NCBI GenBank assembly: GCA_037783545.1
Contig: JBBELK010000534.1
Coordinates: 310,001 to 374,000 of the forward strand
Direction of reading: 5' to 3'
Length of the DNA: 64,000 bases
From: Henricia sp. BOLD:AAB3569
Taxonomy: Eukaryota; Echinodermata; Asteroidea; Spinulosida; Echinasteridae
Of this stretch, positions 61,981 to 64,000 are shown piece after piece (the first letter of the stretch is position 1; each line of letters starts with the position of its first letter). The translations under genes were made by a program, and so were the position numbers. The notes beneath the pieces were generated by a model. That model was not told the DNA's origin. It did no database searches and saw nothing but the letters and a program-made list of their open reading frames with translations.

Positions 61981-62289
61981 CAAGGTCACTAGAAGTCCCA
62001 AATATTATTATTGAATGTTTTTTGGATTTTGTGAATTTCCTTGCGACCTGAAATACCATCCAATTCTGTAATCTGATTGGTGTAGAGGTTGAACATCGTC
62101 CATCAAGAACATGTTGAAATTACATGCTCGAACATCGTCCAGCATGTTCAAGCTTGTTTGCAGACGTTCAAATTCCAATCTACACGATAGAACATTTCAC
62201 ACGAACATCGTCATATACAAATAGATGAAATTCTTGAACAAAAGTATGATCGTGTAAGTACAAGTCGGGCTTTACGTCGAGGTCTGGAA
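61981..62289. repeat. GAACATCGTCC repeat segment
   Basis: The word GAACATCGTC occurs four times, with inverse-like AACATGTT and GTTCAAG words; family unknown. Confidence 0.45.
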
Positions 62290-62480
62290 TTATGTGCGTT
62301 TCCTCATGTGACGTCACAACTTTGCTCATGTATATATACATGCATATGCAAATTTATAAAAACCCAAACCGTAGATTTAAACTTCAAAACAACTTTCAAA
62401 TATATATATTTTAATGAATTTTATACATGTAGCATAATATATTTCATTGATAAAAATACTATTTCAGGGCCCTTTAATGC
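62290..62480. repeat. TTAAAGGGCC-type repeat, right half, copy 3
   Basis: GTGACGTCACAACTTTGCTC, TGCATATGCAAATTTATAAA, TTCAAAACAACTTTCAAATA and ATTTCAGGGCCCTTTAA correspond to 12180-12355. Confidence 0.65.
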
Positions 62481-63371
62481 GAGTTTTGAAGGAAAAAATT
62501 TAGTAAGAATACCCTACCCCCCGACAGATATATTCATTTTGTCATTTCCCGACTAACCCTTCCAGCCACTCCATCTATCTATACCATTCGAAGGGAAGCG
62601 TAAAAGACGAAAATGTCTTCATAAAAATGCCATTTTTAATAATAGTGCCGGGACGACATTTCCCAAAAGAACGCCCGGGTTGGGGGGAAATCGGCAGAAC
62701 ATGAACTAATTTTGGAATTATGAAATCCAGAACTGAAAACCGTATAGCATAAAAAACGTTGCTTGGAGCAAGTTTGGGTAATTTGTCTTTTCAAAACCGC
62801 GCGGACATTGCTTCTTTTTTTTCCATCTCGTCTCGGGGGCTTTTACGGCACGGAGACTATTCCTGCGTTTTTCTAATTTACACGGGTCCCATTATACCTT
62901 TGTTCCTGCCGCAAGCGTAGTGGAAATCTTGTTGCAGCGGGGGAAAAAAGAGGGGAAAAGACATAGTTGTTTGCAACGTGAAATTGACGAGTTGATGCGC
63001 GCTGAAAAAGCCCCGAAAGATTTTAACCTTTTTTTGCTTGTTGTTGGGTTTCGTCTCCAGAAAAAGCAGTTATCAAATTGGATAAAGGTAGCGGTTTTTC
63101 ATCTCGTTTCGGAGAATAATATAAAGGTTTTTGACCACCGTACACTTCGTCTGGTTTCCACTCTATATCGCTTTAAAAAAAAGATAGGAACCAGATTTTC
63201 CATTTTTTTCTCTTGATAACATAAATTTATAAAGGGTTATGAAACACCATTTTGCTTTTGTCATTTACTGTAATTCCGTAAAAAAATGTATTCTTTCCAC
63301 GTAATACAAAAACGTGATTTAAAAGCCGTTTTGGTGGAATTTTATTCTAGTACATTCATTTGAAAAGTTAC
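62481..63371. other. Unique gap
   Basis: A 98-codon plus-strand ORF (62920-63216) is Lys-rich at its start and shows no domain. No repeat recognised. Confidence 0.3.
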
Positions 63372-63512
63372 TTAAAGGCACAGGCTTGTCAGCAATGCGC
63401 GCGCGCCAAATTTGTGCCATGAAATACGCAGCTCCATGCCTTTGCTAAGGAGCTACGTATTTCGTGGCACGAATTTGGCGCGAGGGCATTGTTGACGAGC
63501 CTGTGCCTTTAA
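63372..63512. mobile_element. GCTCGTCAGCAATGCGCGCG palindrome, copy 4 with TTAAAGGCAC ends
   Basis: Here the palindrome extends to the TTAAAGGCACAGGCTTGTCA and GACGAGCCTGTGCCTTTAA ends, arms of about 65 bp. The loop is in the opposite orientation to copies 2 and 3. It shows the full element, 141 bp including TTAA. Confidence 0.9.
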
Positions 63513-64000
63513 CCCTGTACACCTAACACCAATAGTGACGAAATCATGAGACGAAAATAAAACTCAAACGATAACTAAAATACAATAACGTAGGCTACTT
63601 GTAAATAAAAGAACAAAAAATAGGCATGTGGCGACGTATACAAAACAAGTCGATGTCCATGTATACCTGAATTCATGCAAAATTTCCCGTTTTTGATACA
63701 GTTTTAAGAGAATTTTACCGATTCTTAATTTAAAAGGGCACTGCACTGTTGTTTGTTTAAGACCCTAAAATATTTGATTAAAACATTATACAGTAATTTC
63801 CACCAATGAGGGCGCTATATGTCTACACTAACAAAACTTTGTGTGGCAACGACAAAGACAATTAGTTGATGTTGTCTTTGTTTAAAGGCTTTGTACATAT
63901 TATCAGATGTTATTAAACATTATGTCTGGAGATTGTTTGATGTTCGACAATGTCTGATAAAAAAAAAATTATGTAAATTTGTTTGCGGTCGCAGGTTTAT
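63513..64000. other. Unique end of the window
   Basis: No feature recognised. Confidence 0.3.

Overview
This is animal nuclear DNA. It is AT-rich, contains one confidently recognised spliced housekeeping gene (fructose-1,6-bisphosphatase, minus strand, 15614-21896), several tRNA-derived SINE-like copies, and a dense, nested population of short non-autonomous DNA transposons (MITEs) and foldback elements. The frequent word taggcctac and the overall repeat character suggest a marine deuterostome invertebrate, perhaps an echinoderm or hemichordate. That is an impression, not a proof.

Layout. 1-4300: a 2.3-kb foldback structure, an ATTAGTC-type 21-bp tandem repeat and a TGCATAGTTCCGA-ended element. 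4470-5140: a broken relic of a THAP-domain protein that begins just inside a TTAAAG terminus. 5465-8951: three copies of a 340-350-bp TIR element with 9-10-bp target duplications, plus a 197-bp near-perfect hairpin. 9899-10152: an isolated cysteine-rich exon. 10196-12720: a tandem array of tRNA-like half-units and an inverted pair of tRNA-like SINE heads. 13290-14760: several inverted-repeat elements. 15614-22100: the complete FBPase gene in six coding exons, every intron carrying at least one inverted-repeat element. 22660-45400: mostly repeats, including a 3.2-kb inverted repeat (38032-41202) whose two arms each took a different insertion, and a 671-bp mariner-like foldback element. 45865-48029: a second probable gene on the plus strand, with a TATA-type promoter, a non-coding first exon, one intron and a 273-residue ORF whose N-terminal helix resembles the PRR16 (Largen)/INSYN1 family. 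48749-64000: further MITEs, a 700-bp GAGTAC-rich degenerate tandem repeat and a CRE plus TATA promoter-like segment near 59935-59985.

How things fit together. The FBPase gene is standard and intact, with all catalytic and AMP-site residues visible. Its exon lengths match the vertebrate layout except that the two exons of 163 and 93 nt are fused into one of 256 nt, and one intron uses a GC donor. The most notable genome-level pattern is that at least six otherwise unrelated short elements start with TTAAAG and end with CTTTAA, that one TGCATAGTTCCGA insertion shows a clean TTAA target duplication against a repeat copy, and that a THAP-domain relic sits just inside a TTAAAG terminus. TTAA targets plus AG-starting ends plus THAP domains are what I recall of the Kolobok superfamily, so one transposase lineage may have mobilised many of these families. 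No plasmid, prophage, CRISPR array or operon structure is present.
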